Shown: positions 18,691 through 28,395 of the stretch, in pieces
Position numbering within the stretch: position 1 is the first letter of the stretch
Layout of the letters: every line of letters begins with the position of its first letter
Assembly (NCBI GenBank): GCA_023395255.1
Contig: JAEWZN010000011.1
Span: 248,001-312,000, forward strand
Length of the DNA: 64,000 nucleotides
Source: Deferribacteres bacterium
Lineage (GTDB): Bacteria > Chrysiogenota > Deferribacteres > Deferribacterales > Geovibrionaceae
Direction: 5' to 3'
Translations under genes and position numbers: made by a program
The notes under the pieces: model-generated
The model's database searches: none
What the model was told of the DNA's origin: nothing
The model's input: only the letters and a program-made list of their open reading frames with translations

Positions 18691-19595
18691 ACAATAAGGG
18701 AAGCGTTCTTGTTTTCGTGCTTATATTTGTCGCCTTCACCATCGGCATAGTGACCTTTATGCATCAGCGGGCGGGCAACTCTCTGGCGGACAGCGCAGGG
18801 CTCCAGTTCGAATACCAGTCCTCTATTTATGCCATGTCAGCCATAGAAGCAATAAGGGAAGTGCTTGAGGATGATGACAACAATTACGACTATGACGGGG
18901 AATCATGGGCGATTATCCCCCCTTTTCCCGTTCCCATGGGGTTCATATCCATCACAGTAACCCCCACCAACGGCCGCATACCGCTGAACATGATGGACGG
19001 GGACAACAAATCCGCCGCCTACGTAACCGGATGCAGAAACACGCTGAAAGAGCTTGAGCTTCAGGAATCGATCTGCTCCGTCATAAAAGACTGGATAGAC
19101 ACCGACGGCGAGGTTTCAGATCTGGGTGAAGAAAATATAGACTATAATATTGACGGAAAAACCTACTCCACCAAAAACGGCTCGCTGGAAACCCTCAGGG
19201 AACTCAGCTTCATAAACGGAGCCAAGGATCACTATGATGTGCTTGCCCAGCACTTCACCAACCAGGGGGACGGCAAGCTGAACCTGAACTTCGTGACCAA
19301 GGAAGCGCTCATCGGGCTGGTTCCGGGAATTGCCTCATACGCGGACAGCATAATAGAATACAGAACAAAAAACATATATAAAGACGTGTCAAATATAATG
19401 AACGCAGCAAGCATTCCGCAGGATATATACAATACGTCGCTGGACTATCTCACGGTAAAAAGTTCTTTATTTTATGTAAAGACTGAAGTAAGTTTGAATG
19501 ACAAGTCCCGTTTTTACCATGTACTTCTGGAAAGAAACGGTTCGCGCACATCCGTAGTGAAATATATAGAAGGGAACGATGGCATCTTCTTCTGA
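18687..19595 (+). CDS. gspK: Pseudopilus tip protein GspK
   Basis: The largest pseudopilin, thought to cap the tip. The N terminus NNKGSVLVFVLIFVAF has the Gly cleavage site but lacks Glu5, a hallmark of GspK. The 302-residue length and the central acidic stretch (VIKDWIDTDGEVSD, a candidate calcium site) match the family, as does LNLNFVTKEALIGLVPG of the helical domain. It overlaps gspL by 17 bases. Confidence 0.9.
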   Translation: MNNKGSVLVFVLIFVAFTIGIVTFMHQRAGNSLADSAGLQFEYQSSIYAMSAIEAIREVLEDDDNNYDYDGESWAIIPPFPVPMGFISITVTPTNGRIPLNMMDGDNKSAAYVTGCRNTLKELELQESICSVIKDWIDTDGEVSDLGEENIDYNIDGKTYSTKNGSLETLRELSFINGAKDHYDVLAQHFTNQGDGKLNLNFVTKEALIGLVPGIASYADSIIEYRTKNIYKDVSNIMNAASIPQDIYNTSLDYLTVKSSLFYVKTEVSLNDKSRFYHVLLERNGSRTSVVKYIEGNDGIFF

Positions 19596-20580
19596 CAAAA
19601 ATTTATTTATTAAAAACAACAGGCTTTACAATGTTGAAAACGGGCGGGCGGATTTCCCTGCCAGCACCGAACAGACCGGAGCTTACACGCTTTTTCTGGA
19701 TGATTCGATGTTCTTTTATCTGTCCATGGATCTCCCCTCATCAAACAGGAAAAAGGCCAAAGGGTTCATAAACAACTATCTGAGCACACTTTTTCCCGAA
19801 TACATGACGGAAAATTTCGGATTTGTTCTCCATGGCGGCTCGGCGCTTATCTACCTCCCCACGGGAGAATTTGCATCATTTGTTGCGGAAAACCTTCCGC
19901 TGCTTAAGAAAGCTTCGAAGGTAACAACCCCTTTCATAGAAATGTTCGTGAGGGAAGCCTCATTTGACTACTCTGACGGAAACAAGTGCTACTCTGTTTC
20001 CGGCGGCGAGATACACCAGCTTTTTGATGAACCGGAAGACGCATACACGGCGGAAAAGGTTCTGAACAGGGTAATCCCTGCAAAAATTTCCATGAGCATT
20101 AAAGGGGTGGAGAAGGAATCCTTCATCCCCTCAGCGTTTAAGGTTCCGGCGATTGTTCTTGCAGTGTGTTACCTTGTTTTCATAGGCGGGGAACACCTGC
20201 GGCTCAAAGGATATGCTTCCGCACTCAAACTCAGGGAAAACAAGCTGCAGGAGCTTTACACCCTCGGAGGGGTCAGCGGCTCTAACGACCCTTACGGCAC
20301 ACTGCTTTTCAAAGCCAGAGGCGGCAGGGAAACATCTCAGGGAATAAGCATTCTCAATGTTTTTGAAACACTGAGCAAAGCTGCGGACAAAGGCAAAATA
20401 AAGCTGGAAGACGTAACAGTCAGGGATACTACGATAAACTGTACCGGAACCTCAACAGATTTTCAGGCTGTTGAGGAGTTCAAACAGAAGCTTCAGGAAG
20501 CCGGAGCCCAGAGGGTTAATATAGAAGACACAAACAAACAGGGTGAAATAATCAAATTTTCAGTGAGGTTCGGCTTATGA
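19579..20580 (+). CDS. gspL: Type II secretion protein GspL
   Basis: An inner-membrane assembly protein whose cytoplasmic domain binds GspE. The first 180 residues are soluble and read as the actin-like cytoplasmic domain. A single membrane helix follows (about 190-208, PAIVLAVCYLVFIGG), then a ferredoxin-like periplasmic domain. At 333 residues it is slightly short (usual 380-400). Sequence conservation in GspL is low, so position between gspK and gspM is the main evidence. Confidence 0.82.
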   Translation: MASSSDKNLFIKNNRLYNVENGRADFPASTEQTGAYTLFLDDSMFFYLSMDLPSSNRKKAKGFINNYLSTLFPEYMTENFGFVLHGGSALIYLPTGEFASFVAENLPLLKKASKVTTPFIEMFVREASFDYSDGNKCYSVSGGEIHQLFDEPEDAYTAEKVLNRVIPAKISMSIKGVEKESFIPSAFKVPAIVLAVCYLVFIGGEHLRLKGYASALKLRENKLQELYTLGGVSGSNDPYGTLLFKARGGRETSQGISILNVFETLSKAADKGKIKLEDVTVRDTTINCTGTSTDFQAVEEFKQKLQEAGAQRVNIEDTNKQGEIIKFSVRFGL

Positions 20581-21059
20581 ACATAAAAGTGGATCAGGCA
20601 CTGAAAGAAAAAATACTCATATGGTTCGTTGCGTTCTTCGCCGTCTTTTTTCTCTTTTACTGGACACATATGCTGTTCGCTTCCAGAGCAAATTCATATA
20701 CCCAGCGCCAGAAATCATACACTGAGCAGATAGCCAAAACAGCCGAACTCATATCGGAAGTATCAAGCGGAGCCAACTCCACCAAAAGGGTTGAGAGCGG
20801 GCTTCTCTCATTCATACAGAACACTGCGGCAAGAACAGGTATCGCAGGACGCATTCTCGACCTTAAGCCCGTTTCCAATGCATCCGGCGCTGAGGTTGTT
20901 TCACTGCGTATTCAGGCGCTTAATCTTAACGAGCTCAACTCTTTTCTTGGTCTTGTGGAGGGCTACCAGAACCTGACAATCAAAAACTTCTCACTTAAAA
21001 AGAGATTTGATGACCCCACACTGGCAGATATAACACTGGAGCTTGTGAAAAACAGATGA
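20577..21059 (+). CDS. gspM: Type II secretion protein GspM
   Basis: A protein of 160 residues with a short cytoplasmic N terminus, one membrane helix (about 15-33), a coiled segment and a periplasmic domain near the C terminus, the usual GspM plan. In known systems it pairs with GspL. It overlaps gspL and gspN by four bases each. Assigned by layout and order rather than by strong motifs. Confidence 0.82.
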   Translation: MNIKVDQALKEKILIWFVAFFAVFFLFYWTHMLFASRANSYTQRQKSYTEQIAKTAELISEVSSGANSTKRVESGLLSFIQNTAARTGIAGRILDLKPVSNASGAEVVSLRIQALNLNELNSFLGLVEGYQNLTIKNFSLKKRFDDPTLADITLELVKNR

Positions 21060-21760
21060 TAAGAAATATTTTAATAAATGCGGCAATATTCGTTGGATGC
21101 TCTGTTCTTTTCCTGTTTGTATTCTTTCCCTATGCAAAAGTGCTTGAATTTTATGCGGAAAAGGCGGCGGCAAAAGCAAATGTGACCCTTTCAATCGGTT
21201 CTGCGGACGCAGGGCCTTTCGGAGCAGAGCTCACCTCCATAAAACTCAGCGAATTCACCGCTGACAAGCTGGTACTCGGCTATACTCCCCTCTCCGTCTT
21301 AACGCATTCAGTCTCCGCCAAAATCAACTCAGAGATAATCACAGGCGAAGCAAGCCACAGCGGCGGCGAAGTTAAGGCAAAGGCAATGATTGAGCTTGAT
21401 AAAATACCGCAGATAACGGAAAGCGGCATGGGGGGCGAAGTGGCATTTGATCTGGCTGTCAAGGACTGGAAGGGAGCCGGGAAAATCTCCGCACCCAAAC
21501 TTATTATCCCTTCGGAACTGGGGCCCATTACCTTTAACGATGTAACAGGTGACCTGCTGATTGAAAAACAGATGATAGGAATAAGCAACCTTACATCACA
21601 GGGCGCAGCAAAAATAAACCTCAACGGAAATATCAGAATAAATCAGGTGAACGCAGGCAAAAGCGTAATCGCACTCACGGGAACTGTGGGCGTGGCCGGA
21701 ATGAATAAGCGGATAACAATAACCGGAACTATTCTGGAACCCAGAATAACTGTCAATTAG
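21056..21760 (+). CDS. gspN: Type II secretion protein GspN
   Basis: A protein of 234 residues with an N-terminal membrane helix and a long beta-rich periplasmic part that includes PYAKVLEFYAEKAAAKANV and repeated short strands. This resembles the GspN form seen in spirochaetes and delta-type proteobacteria, a distant relative of AsmA-like proteins. Its role is poorly defined and it is dispensable in some systems. It ends the plus arm and overlaps the 3' end of the convergent minus-strand gene by eight bases; no terminator is visible. Confidence 0.78.
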   Translation: MIRNILINAAIFVGCSVLFLFVFFPYAKVLEFYAEKAAAKANVTLSIGSADAGPFGAELTSIKLSEFTADKLVLGYTPLSVLTHSVSAKINSEIITGEASHSGGEVKAKAMIELDKIPQITESGMGGEVAFDLAVKDWKGAGKISAPKLIIPSELGPITFNDVTGDLLIEKQMIGISNLTSQGAAKINLNGNIRINQVNAGKSVIALTGTVGVAGMNKRITITGTILEPRITVN

Positions 21761-22631
21761 CAGCCGGGGCGGGCTCTGGCTCAGTTTCTTCCTGTGTATT
21801 GGGCATAAAGAAATAATACACCCCGCCTTCATGCTCTCTTTTCAGCATAATGTGATTTGCCGAGGAATTAACCTCTTCTGCAAAATCCAGAAGAACGTTT
21901 TCTTCACTGTCAACAATCTTACCGTGTATGAGATCTTTCGGGACGCAGTTATCAGGAAATCCTTTCATCTCCAGAGTTACGTTGTTCTCGGTGCAGTATT
22001 TCCTGCCGTCAAAATCCGTATAGCATACTCTTCTGCCGACAGAGCAGAATTTCAACTCATCGCGGTTTATGAAAATCTCCTTGTTAAACGAATCCTCAGT
22101 TGAGAGCGCCGTCAATGCGCCGTCTTCAAGGTGCAGCGTAAAGCCGTCCGCCACGGCTGCTTTTTCCGAAGGCAGACCGCTGTATATTCCGGCTCTCACG
22201 AACCTGCCGCCGCAGTAAGCATCAGCACTGCCGGAAACCGTCACACAGTCAGTCATATTATCCGCAGGAAAGTCCAGTATCTCAGGAGCACCGCCCCTGT
22301 TGACCTCCTGATAGTTTATGCTGTAAAACCTGTCCCTTCCGTAGCCGTTGAGCCTTCCTCCCGCTATATACGGCGATGAGAAGTCCACAGGAAGCGGGCT
22401 GAGCCCGGTGAAGCGTCTCTGAGCAAAATCAAGGGTTACTAGCTTCTCATCAAGGATAAATACTGCAAATCCGTCATCCAGAAAAACATCACGTATGGTT
22501 TCCTTAAGCTGGCCGGATATTACCTCGTCATTGGAATCTATGCGGTACACCCTGAACGATCTGCCTTCTGCAAAGGCAAAATACGGAGGATAAAAAGCAG
22601 GCTTGCCGGGTTTATTGTTTGTACCCGTCAC
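21753..22631 (-). CDS. C-terminal part of a frameshifted exported protein
   Basis: I do not recognise this protein. The only usable start in this frame is a GTG at 22631, yet the frame stays open and protein-like up to 22847 with no Met, Val-GTG or Leu-TTG start (reading GVIAQNVRDFVYEDGLIAVL). That places its beginning inside the A9 run where the upstream gene ends. Adding or re-reading one A joins the two into one protein of about 475 residues. The body has repeated short strand-like segments (FYSINYQEVNRGG, then KFCSVGRRVCYTDFDGRKY), suggestive of a propeller or other beta fold, and a Glu/Pro/Ala tail. It converges with gspN. Confidence 0.65.
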   Translation of the reverse strand: MTGTNNKPGKPAFYPPYFAFAEGRSFRVYRIDSNDEVISGQLKETIRDVFLDDGFAVFILDEKLVTLDFAQRRFTGLSPLPVDFSSPYIAGGRLNGYGRDRFYSINYQEVNRGGAPEILDFPADNMTDCVTVSGSADAYCGGRFVRAGIYSGLPSEKAAVADGFTLHLEDGALTALSTEDSFNKEIFINRDELKFCSVGRRVCYTDFDGRKYCTENNVTLEMKGFPDNCVPKDLIHGKIVDSEENVLLDFAEEVNSSANHIMLKREHEGGVYYFFMPNTQEETEPEPAPAAN

Positions 22632-22828
22632 CTCAGCGCAGGAGGACAGGCTGAAAATGCTTATGCCCTTCTCATTCTCAGCAAGCAGGAAGCCGCCTTT
22701 AAGTTTTATTGATGTGTAATTATCGGAAATAAGCGAGGGGCACTCAGAGGAGGATATATTGATAAAAGTATCTGTAAGGACAGCAATAAGCCCGTCTTCA
22801 TAGACAAAGTCCCTTACATTCTGCGCGA

Positions 22829-23161
22829 TTACCCCTGATGTTTTTTTTTATCAAAGCTCACAAGCGCACCGAGAAGCAGTCCGCTCTCTGGCATTGCCGC
22901 TTCAAACTCCGCCGTGCTGTCGGATGCGTGAAGCTCCGCCTTAAGCTCCTGAATGTAGCTGCTGCCTGTGAAGAGATTTTTCTGGGTTACAACAGTCTGT
23001 TGAACAGGTGCGGCGGTTGTGCAGGAGATGACAAGAGCAAGTGAGGGGATGACAAGTTTCAGGAATCTGATTATCCAGCCGGGGCAGCATAGTTTCGAAA
23101 ATACTTCCGTTTCCAGTGCCTTACGTTCATCAAAAGTGAGTTCGCAGTCTCTTCTTTCCAC
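22829..23161 (-). CDS. N-terminal part of a frameshifted exported protein
   Basis: A 110-residue frame starting with GTG (GGGGG seven bases upstream). A charged 30-residue head with Cys-Cys (SKLCCPGW) precedes a hydrophobic helix ending in LVISC, which could be a lipobox, then about 60 exported residues. It stops at HQG right after GAT and nine A residues. A -1 slip there (or a tenth A) continues as KKTSGVIAQNV into the downstream frame. So this is either a broken gene, a phase-variable or slippage-controlled gene, or a sequencing error in the homopolymer. Function not recognised. It follows murB by 30 bases. Confidence 0.65.
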   Translation of the reverse strand: MERRDCELTFDERKALETEVFSKLCCPGWIIRFLKLVIPSLALVISCTTAAPVQQTVVTQKNLFTGSSYIQELKAELHASDSTAEFEAAMPESGLLLGALVSFDKKKHQG

Positions 23162-23191
23162 CTAAATTCCCCCGGACGCACATTAACGCCG

Positions 23192-24052
23192 TCAGAAGCC
23201 GAGGTATTTCACCTCTTCCTCAAGCTGAACGCCCGTTTCTTTCAAAACAATTAACTTAACTTCTTCAATCAGGTTCTTAATATCTGAACCGGTAGCGCCG
23301 CCGACATTAACAATAAAATTGGCGTGCTTCGCAGAAACCATAGCACCGCCGATGCGTTTTCCCTTTAACCCGCACCGCTCTATGAGTTCTCCGGCGTAGT
23401 GGCCTTCAGGCCGTTTGAAAACAGAACCGCAGGAGGGGTATTCCAAAGGCTGCTTCTGCACCCTTTTACGGAGAATCTCCTTCCTTATACGCTCGCTTTC
23501 CGTCCTGTCCCCTTCTTCAAGGAGGAATTTTCCGCCGAGAACTATGCTGCCGCTCACTGCCGCGGTTCTGCGGTATGAGAAACCGGCCTCAGCACCCTTC
23601 ACTGTGAAAACCGAACCGTCAGAACCGAGGAGATCTATCTCGTCAGTTAACATCCCGATTTCAGTTCCAAATGCACCTGCGTTCATAGCAAGAGCACCGC
23701 CCACAGTGCCTGGAATGCCGCTCATATTCTCGGCTCCGGTCATGTAAGATCTTATCGTATAAACGATCATTGAGTCAAGAAGAACTCCTGCCCCTGCATA
23801 AATTTTCTTATGTTTCTTTAAAATGTGCCGATTAAGATTACTGAGAACTATTACAAGATGATCCAAAATTTGATCTGAGATCAACAGGTTACAGCCGCCG
23901 CCCATTATAAAATGTTCAACCGATTTTTTTTTCGCCCAATCGAGACATTCAACTAATTCTTCAGTTGTGGACGGTTCGGCAAGAAATTTTGCCGTCCCTC
24001 CGGTGCGGTAGCTTGTGTAATTTTTAAGTGATACGTTTTCACGGATTCTCAT
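23192..24052 (-). CDS. murB: UDP-N-acetylenolpyruvoylglucosamine reductase
   Basis: An FAD enzyme that reduces UDP-GlcNAc-enolpyruvate to UDP-MurNAc, the second step of peptidoglycan precursor synthesis. The FAD-binding half carries SYRTGGTAKFLAEP and MGGGCNLLISD. The substrate domain has YPSCGSVFKRP, with the catalytic Ser, and the C-terminal SAKHANFIVN. At 286 residues it looks like the shorter (type II) MurB. It overlaps mtnP by four bases. Confidence 0.95.
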   Translation of the reverse strand: MRIRENVSLKNYTSYRTGGTAKFLAEPSTTEELVECLDWAKKKSVEHFIMGGGCNLLISDQILDHLVIVLSNLNRHILKKHKKIYAGAGVLLDSMIVYTIRSYMTGAENMSGIPGTVGGALAMNAGAFGTEIGMLTDEIDLLGSDGSVFTVKGAEAGFSYRRTAAVSGSIVLGGKFLLEEGDRTESERIRKEILRKRVQKQPLEYPSCGSVFKRPEGHYAGELIERCGLKGKRIGGAMVSAKHANFIVNVGGATGSDIKNLIEEVKLIVLKETGVQLEEEVKYLGF

Positions 24053-24834
24053 TTGCTGATCTTTGTTCCTTCAAGGGCATCTTTGCAGAAGCATTTTCTG
24101 TTCACTGTGTATGAATCAGGCAGAGCACTGACGATCGCCTTGATCCTCTCTGTCGCCCCCTTCATGGTATCCACCACTTCCAGCGTTGTTAACTTGGCAT
24201 CTGATGTGCCTGCGGCGTAATTGGTGATAATGCTCACATTGGCGTAGCATATCTCCTTCTCACGCGCCAGAGGAGCCTCCGGAAAGAGCGTCATCCCCAC
24301 CGTGTCCCCGCCTATGGAAGCAAAGTATTTTATCTCCGCTGCCGTTTCAAGTCTGGGGCCGTTAGTGCAGACATACACGCCGCTGTCTTTCACCTCAACC
24401 CCTGCTCTCCGCGCACTTTCGGCAAGCAGCGCCCTGAGCTCAGGGCAGAAGGGCTCTGTGAAATCTATGTGGTGAATAAGTCCGCCGTCATAAAACGTGT
24501 GCGCCCGACCGGATGTCATGTCTATGGCATTTGAGGATATTACTATATCGCCGGGCTTCACGCCCTTTATTCCGCCGACCGCAGTGAAGGAGACAATGCG
24601 CTCAACACCCAGCTTCTCAAATCCGGCTATGTTTGCCCTGTAGTTTACGCTGTGCGGCGGAATGCCGTGACTTCGGCCGTGTCTGTTGAGGAAATAAAAG
24701 TCAACGCCCTTATAGCTGAAATGCCTGTAAGCATCTGAAGGAGCGCCCCACTCAGTTTCCACGGATTTTTCACCTATGAACTCGAATCCGTCTATGTCGT
24801 AAAGTCCGCTGCCGCCTATTATGCCAAGTTTCAT
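24049..24834 (-). CDS. mtnP: S-methyl-5'-thioadenosine phosphorylase
   Basis: Phosphorolyses methylthioadenosine, a by-product of polyamine or quorum-signal synthesis, to adenine and methylthioribose-phosphate. The family opening GIIGGSGLYDIDGFE, the phosphate-site RHGRSHGIPPHSVNYRAN and FTAVGGIKGVKPGDIVI are all present, and YVCTNGPRLETAAEI binds substrate. The length of 261 is typical. Some members of this family act on methylthioinosine or other purines; I cannot tell these apart by eye. Confidence 0.9.
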   Translation of the reverse strand: MKLGIIGGSGLYDIDGFEFIGEKSVETEWGAPSDAYRHFSYKGVDFYFLNRHGRSHGIPPHSVNYRANIAGFEKLGVERIVSFTAVGGIKGVKPGDIVISSNAIDMTSGRAHTFYDGGLIHHIDFTEPFCPELRALLAESARRAGVEVKDSGVYVCTNGPRLETAAEIKYFASIGGDTVGMTLFPEAPLAREKEICYANVSIITNYAAGTSDAKLTTLEVVDTMKGATERIKAIVSALPDSYTVNRKCFCKDALEGTKISK

Positions 24835-24897
24835 ACAGTACCTACTGATCTGATAATCTGAATCCGATGCATGGATTCGTACACAAAAAACTGATAC

Positions 24898-25554
24898 TCA
24901 GCTTTTTTCTATTCTGATAATCCTGTCGCAGGAGTTTGCTATGCCGTCTTCGTGGGTGACAATGAGGATAGTCACACCTTCATCGCGCATGAGGCGGATC
25001 ATGCCCAGAACCTCATCACTGTTTTTCTTGTCGAGGCTTCCCGTGGGTTCGTCAGCGAGGAGGATCTTCGGGCTGTTCATCATAGCCCTTGCAATTGCCG
25101 TTCTCTGCTGTTCGCCTCCGGAGAGCTCAGCGGGAAAGTGCGTGGTTCTGTTTTCCAGCCCGACCTTGGTGAGCAGTTCTTTTGCCCTTTTGGCAGCGTC
25201 CTGTATGTTCATTCCGCCTATAAGGGCGGGCATCATTACATTTTCCAGTGCGGTAAAATCTTCCAGCAGATAATGAAACTGGAACACAAAGCCGACATCC
25301 TTATTCCTGAACTGGTCAACCGCCTTCCCTTTAAGTTTGAGGATGTCCTCTCCCTGAAACATTATGGAGCCTGAGTCAGGCTTATCCAGACCGCCGATTA
25401 TGTGCAGAAGGGTCGATTTGCCTGCTCCTGATGGGCCGACTATGGCGAGCATTTCGCCTTTGCCCACGCTCATGTTGAAGCCGCTGAGAACGTTCAGCCT
25501 GTAGTCCCCTTTCAGGAAGCTTTTGTTAAGATCTATTATTTCGAGCAGACTCAT
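24898..25554 (-). CDS. lolD: Lipoprotein-release ABC transporter ATPase LolD
   Basis: The ATPase that drives extraction of outer-membrane lipoproteins from the inner membrane. Walker A GPSGAGKST is at residues 40-48, the signature LSGGEQQRTAIARA near 143, and Walker B ILLADEPTG near 168. It starts directly after the lolC/E stop, with no gap, which fixes the substrate class better than sequence does. At 218 residues it is typical. MacB-type ATPases are the nearest alternative. Confidence 0.9.
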   Translation of the reverse strand: MSLLEIIDLNKSFLKGDYRLNVLSGFNMSVGKGEMLAIVGPSGAGKSTLLHIIGGLDKPDSGSIMFQGEDILKLKGKAVDQFRNKDVGFVFQFHYLLEDFTALENVMMPALIGGMNIQDAAKRAKELLTKVGLENRTTHFPAELSGGEQQRTAIARAMMNSPKILLADEPTGSLDKKNSDEVLGMIRLMRDEGVTILIVTHEDGIANSCDRIIRIEKS

Positions 25555-26781
25555 CTAATCACGCCTCAATGCTTCTATGGGGTCGAGCTTGGCCGACTGT
25601 CTGGCGGGAAACAGACCCGCAACATATGTGATAACCAGTGCGCAGACCGTAACCACTATGAACACCGAGGGCTCTATCTTCACGGGGATTCTGTCCATGA
25701 AGTAAACATCCTCCGGCAGGCTTATGAGCTTATAGTTTTTCAGCACGAAGCAGATAGTGTAGCCGATAACGTTGCCGAGCGCTGTTCCCACAAACCCCAC
25801 CACGAGACCCTGACGGATGAAGATCCGGTATATGCTTTTTTCGGGTGCACCCATGGCTCTGAGTATGGCTATGTCTCGCTTTTTGTCCTTGACCGATACG
25901 GTGATCATGCTCACCACATTGAACGAAGCGACTATGATTATCAGCGTGAGTATGATGAACATGGCTATTTTTTCCAGCTTGAGGGCGGAAAAAAGGCTGC
26001 CGTTCATGCTTATCCAGTCCCTTGACCAGTAAGGAAAACCCAGTTCCTCTTCTATCTTTTTTGCGAGGGGGATTGCGTTTGAAAAATTATCCGCCTTTAC
26101 GCTGAAACCGGAGACAACATCACTCATGCCGAAAAATTCCTGCGCCGCCTCAAGGGATATGTAGCCGAGGGAAGAGTTGTACTCATACATCCCCATGTCA
26201 AACCATCCGGCGACTTCAAAGTGCTTCATCTTGGGAACCATGCCGAACGGCCCCTTGCGCCCGAAGGGAGAGACCATAACCACATCATCACCGGCGCTGA
26301 CAGACAGCGAATGGGCGAGTTCCTTTCCGAGAACAATCTTAGGTTTCTCGCCCTTGTCAGCTATGTCCATAAATTCGCCGTCCTTCATAAATTTCTCTAT
26401 GGAGGTAACGCCGAGCTCTTTTTCAGGGATAACACCTCGGATGATAACGCCGCTGACATTGTTCTGGCTGGTGACCAGAACCTGACTGAGGACAAACGGC
26501 GAGACCCCCGCCACCTTGTCCGTCACGCGGATTTTTGCGTCAACAAGCTGCCAGTCGCTGATGGGAGCGGCATCCAGACGGTTTACGATTATGTGCGCGT
26601 TTGCGCCGAGGATCTTGTTCTGCAAATTGTCGGAGAAACCGATCATCACGTTCAGAACTATTATAAGTGTCGCCACCCCCACCATTATGCCGATTACGGA
26701 AATGGTGGAGATGAACGAAAATATACGGTTTTTCCTGCGGGAGCGCAGATAGCGCGTGGCTATCAGATTCTCCGTTTTCAT
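25555..26781 (-). CDS. lolC: Lipoprotein-release ABC transporter permease LolC/E
   Basis: A membrane subunit of the Lol exporter. The N terminus ENLIATRYLRSRRKNRIFSF, a large periplasmic loop between helices 1 and 2, and the C-terminal FtsX-type domain (DIAILRAMGAPEKSIYRIF) are typical of LolC/LolE. I start at the ATG at 26781, which lies just after the guaA stop and uses the overlapping GGGAG as ribosome site; this gives 408 residues. Only one such permease is present, so the complex here may be a homodimer (LolF-like) or have its partner elsewhere. Confidence 0.9.
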   Translation of the reverse strand: MKTENLIATRYLRSRRKNRIFSFISTISVIGIMVGVATLIIVLNVMIGFSDNLQNKILGANAHIIVNRLDAAPISDWQLVDAKIRVTDKVAGVSPFVLSQVLVTSQNNVSGVIIRGVIPEKELGVTSIEKFMKDGEFMDIADKGEKPKIVLGKELAHSLSVSAGDDVVMVSPFGRKGPFGMVPKMKHFEVAGWFDMGMYEYNSSLGYISLEAAQEFFGMSDVVSGFSVKADNFSNAIPLAKKIEEELGFPYWSRDWISMNGSLFSALKLEKIAMFIILTLIIIVASFNVVSMITVSVKDKKRDIAILRAMGAPEKSIYRIFIRQGLVVGFVGTALGNVIGYTICFVLKNYKLISLPEDVYFMDRIPVKIEPSVFIVVTVCALVITYVAGLFPARQSAKLDPIEALRRD

Positions 26782-26782
26782 A

Positions 26783-28333
26783 TTACTCCCACTCAATTGT
26801 CGCGGGCGGTTTGGAGCTTATGTCATAGACGACACGGTTAATGCCCCTTACCTCGTTTATTATGCGGTTGGAAATTTTGCCCAGCACATCATAGGGGATG
26901 TGCGCCCAGTCCGCCGTCATGCCGTCTGAGCTGTAGACAGCCCTGATTGCGCAGGCGTTTTCATATGTTCTGCCGTCGCCCATTACGCCCACAGTGTTTA
27001 CAGGGAGCAGAACGGCGAAGGCCTGCCATATGGTGTTATAAAGGTTGGCGTTGTGAAGCTCCTCAATAAATATAGCGTCCGCCTGACGGAGAACATCGCA
27101 CCTTTTCTTGGTAATCTCGCCCAGAACCCTTACTCCCAGACCGGGGCCGGGGAAAGGGTGACGGCCGACCATCACTTCCGGAAGACCGAGCTTGCGCCCG
27201 ACATCCCTGACCTCATCCTTGAAGAGCTCACGGAGGGGTTCCACAAGCTGAAACTTCATATCATCCGGCAGACCGCCCACATTGTGGTGAGACTTGATTG
27301 TGGCGGAGGGGCCTTTGAAAGACACGGACTCTATAACATCAGGGTACAGAGTGCCCTGCGCGAGGAAATCGAAATCGCCTATTTTTCTCGCCTCTTCCTC
27401 AAAAATGCGGATGAAGAGGTTGCCTATTGTCTTTCTTTTCTGCTCAGGGTCGGTCACGCCCGCAAGAGCAGTGAGGAAGCGTTCCTCAGCATCAGCCACC
27501 ACGAGGTTAATTTTATAGTTTTCCCTGAATGTTTTTTCCACATACTCACGCTCGTTCAGCCTGAGCAGACCGTTGTCAACAAAAACGCAGACGAGGTTAT
27601 CGCCTATTGCCTCATGGAGAAGCACGGCAACAACTGATGAGTCAACACCGCCGGAAAGACCGCAGAGAACTTTTCTGTTCCCCACTTTTTCCCGGATGCG
27701 TTCAATCTCCGCCTGGATGAAGTTTTCCGTAGTCCAGATCTGTCTGCATCCGCAGATGCCCACAACGAAGTTCTCAAGGATAGTTTTGCCCTGCTCAGTG
27801 TGGGTGACTTCAGGGTGAAACTGGATTGCGTATATCTCGCGGCTGTGATGCTTCATGGCGGCGGCGGGTGCGTTATCCGTCTTCGCCACTATGTCAAAGT
27901 TTTCGGGCATTTTATCAAGCCTGTCGCCGTGGCTCATCCATACGGTAAGCGTCCCACTTCCTTCAAGCCCTTTGAAGAGGCTGCATGAAGGCTCATAGCT
28001 GAGAACAGCCCTGCCGTATTCCCTGTGGTTTGAGGGAGCAACAACGCCGCCGAAATGCTGTCCGGCAAGCTGCATTCCGTAGCAGATGCCCAGAACGGGA
28101 AGCCCCATCTCAAAAACACGCTCATCAACCCTCGGCGCGTCCTCTTCATAAACGCTGGAAGGACCGCCGGAAAGGATTATCCCTTTCGCCTCGAAGGCCT
28201 TTATTTTCTCAAAATCCGCGTTGCAGGGAAAAATTTCGCAGTAAACATGAGCCTCGCGCACCCTGCGTGCGATAAGCTGGGTATATTGTGAGCCGAAGTC
28301 TAGTATCAGTACCTTTTCCGAGTGAATGTCCAT
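26783..28333 (-). CDS. guaA: GMP synthase (glutamine-hydrolysing)
   Basis: Converts XMP to GMP using glutamine and ATP. The N-terminal class I amidotransferase has LGICYGMQL with its catalytic Cys and [11 protein letters not shown] with the His-Glu pair. The ATP pyrophosphatase domain has [11 protein letters not shown], and the C-terminal dimerisation domain ends [11 protein letters not shown]. At 516 residues it is the normal fused form. It is downstream of guaB, but with an unusual 290-base spacer full of repeats. The ribosome site AGGAG is about 11 bases from the ATG. Confidence 0.97.
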   Translation of the reverse strand: MDIHSEKVLILDFGSQYTQLIARRVREAHVYCEIFPCNADFEKIKAFEAKGIILSGGPSSVYEEDAPRVDERVFEMGLPVLGICYGMQLAGQHFGGVVAPSNHREYGRAVLSYEPSCSLFKGLEGSGTLTVWMSHGDRLDKMPENFDIVAKTDNAPAAAMKHHSREIYAIQFHPEVTHTEQGKTILENFVVGICGCRQIWTTENFIQAEIERIREKVGNRKVLCGLSGGVDSSVVAVLLHEAIGDNLVCVFVDNGLLRLNEREYVEKTFRENYKINLVVADAEERFLTALAGVTDPEQKRKTIGNLFIRIFEEEARKIGDFDFLAQGTLYPDVIESVSFKGPSATIKSHHNVGGLPDDMKFQLVEPLRELFKDEVRDVGRKLGLPEVMVGRHPFPGPGLGVRVLGEITKKRCDVLRQADAIFIEELHNANLYNTIWQAFAVLLPVNTVGVMGDGRTYENACAIRAVYSSDGMTADWAHIPYDVLGKISNRIINEVRGINRVVYDISSKPPATIEWE

Positions 28334-28395
28334 CGGTTACAAAACTCCTTTTTATAATATTCAGTGAGTTTAAGTGCTTAGCTGCACACCGGAAA

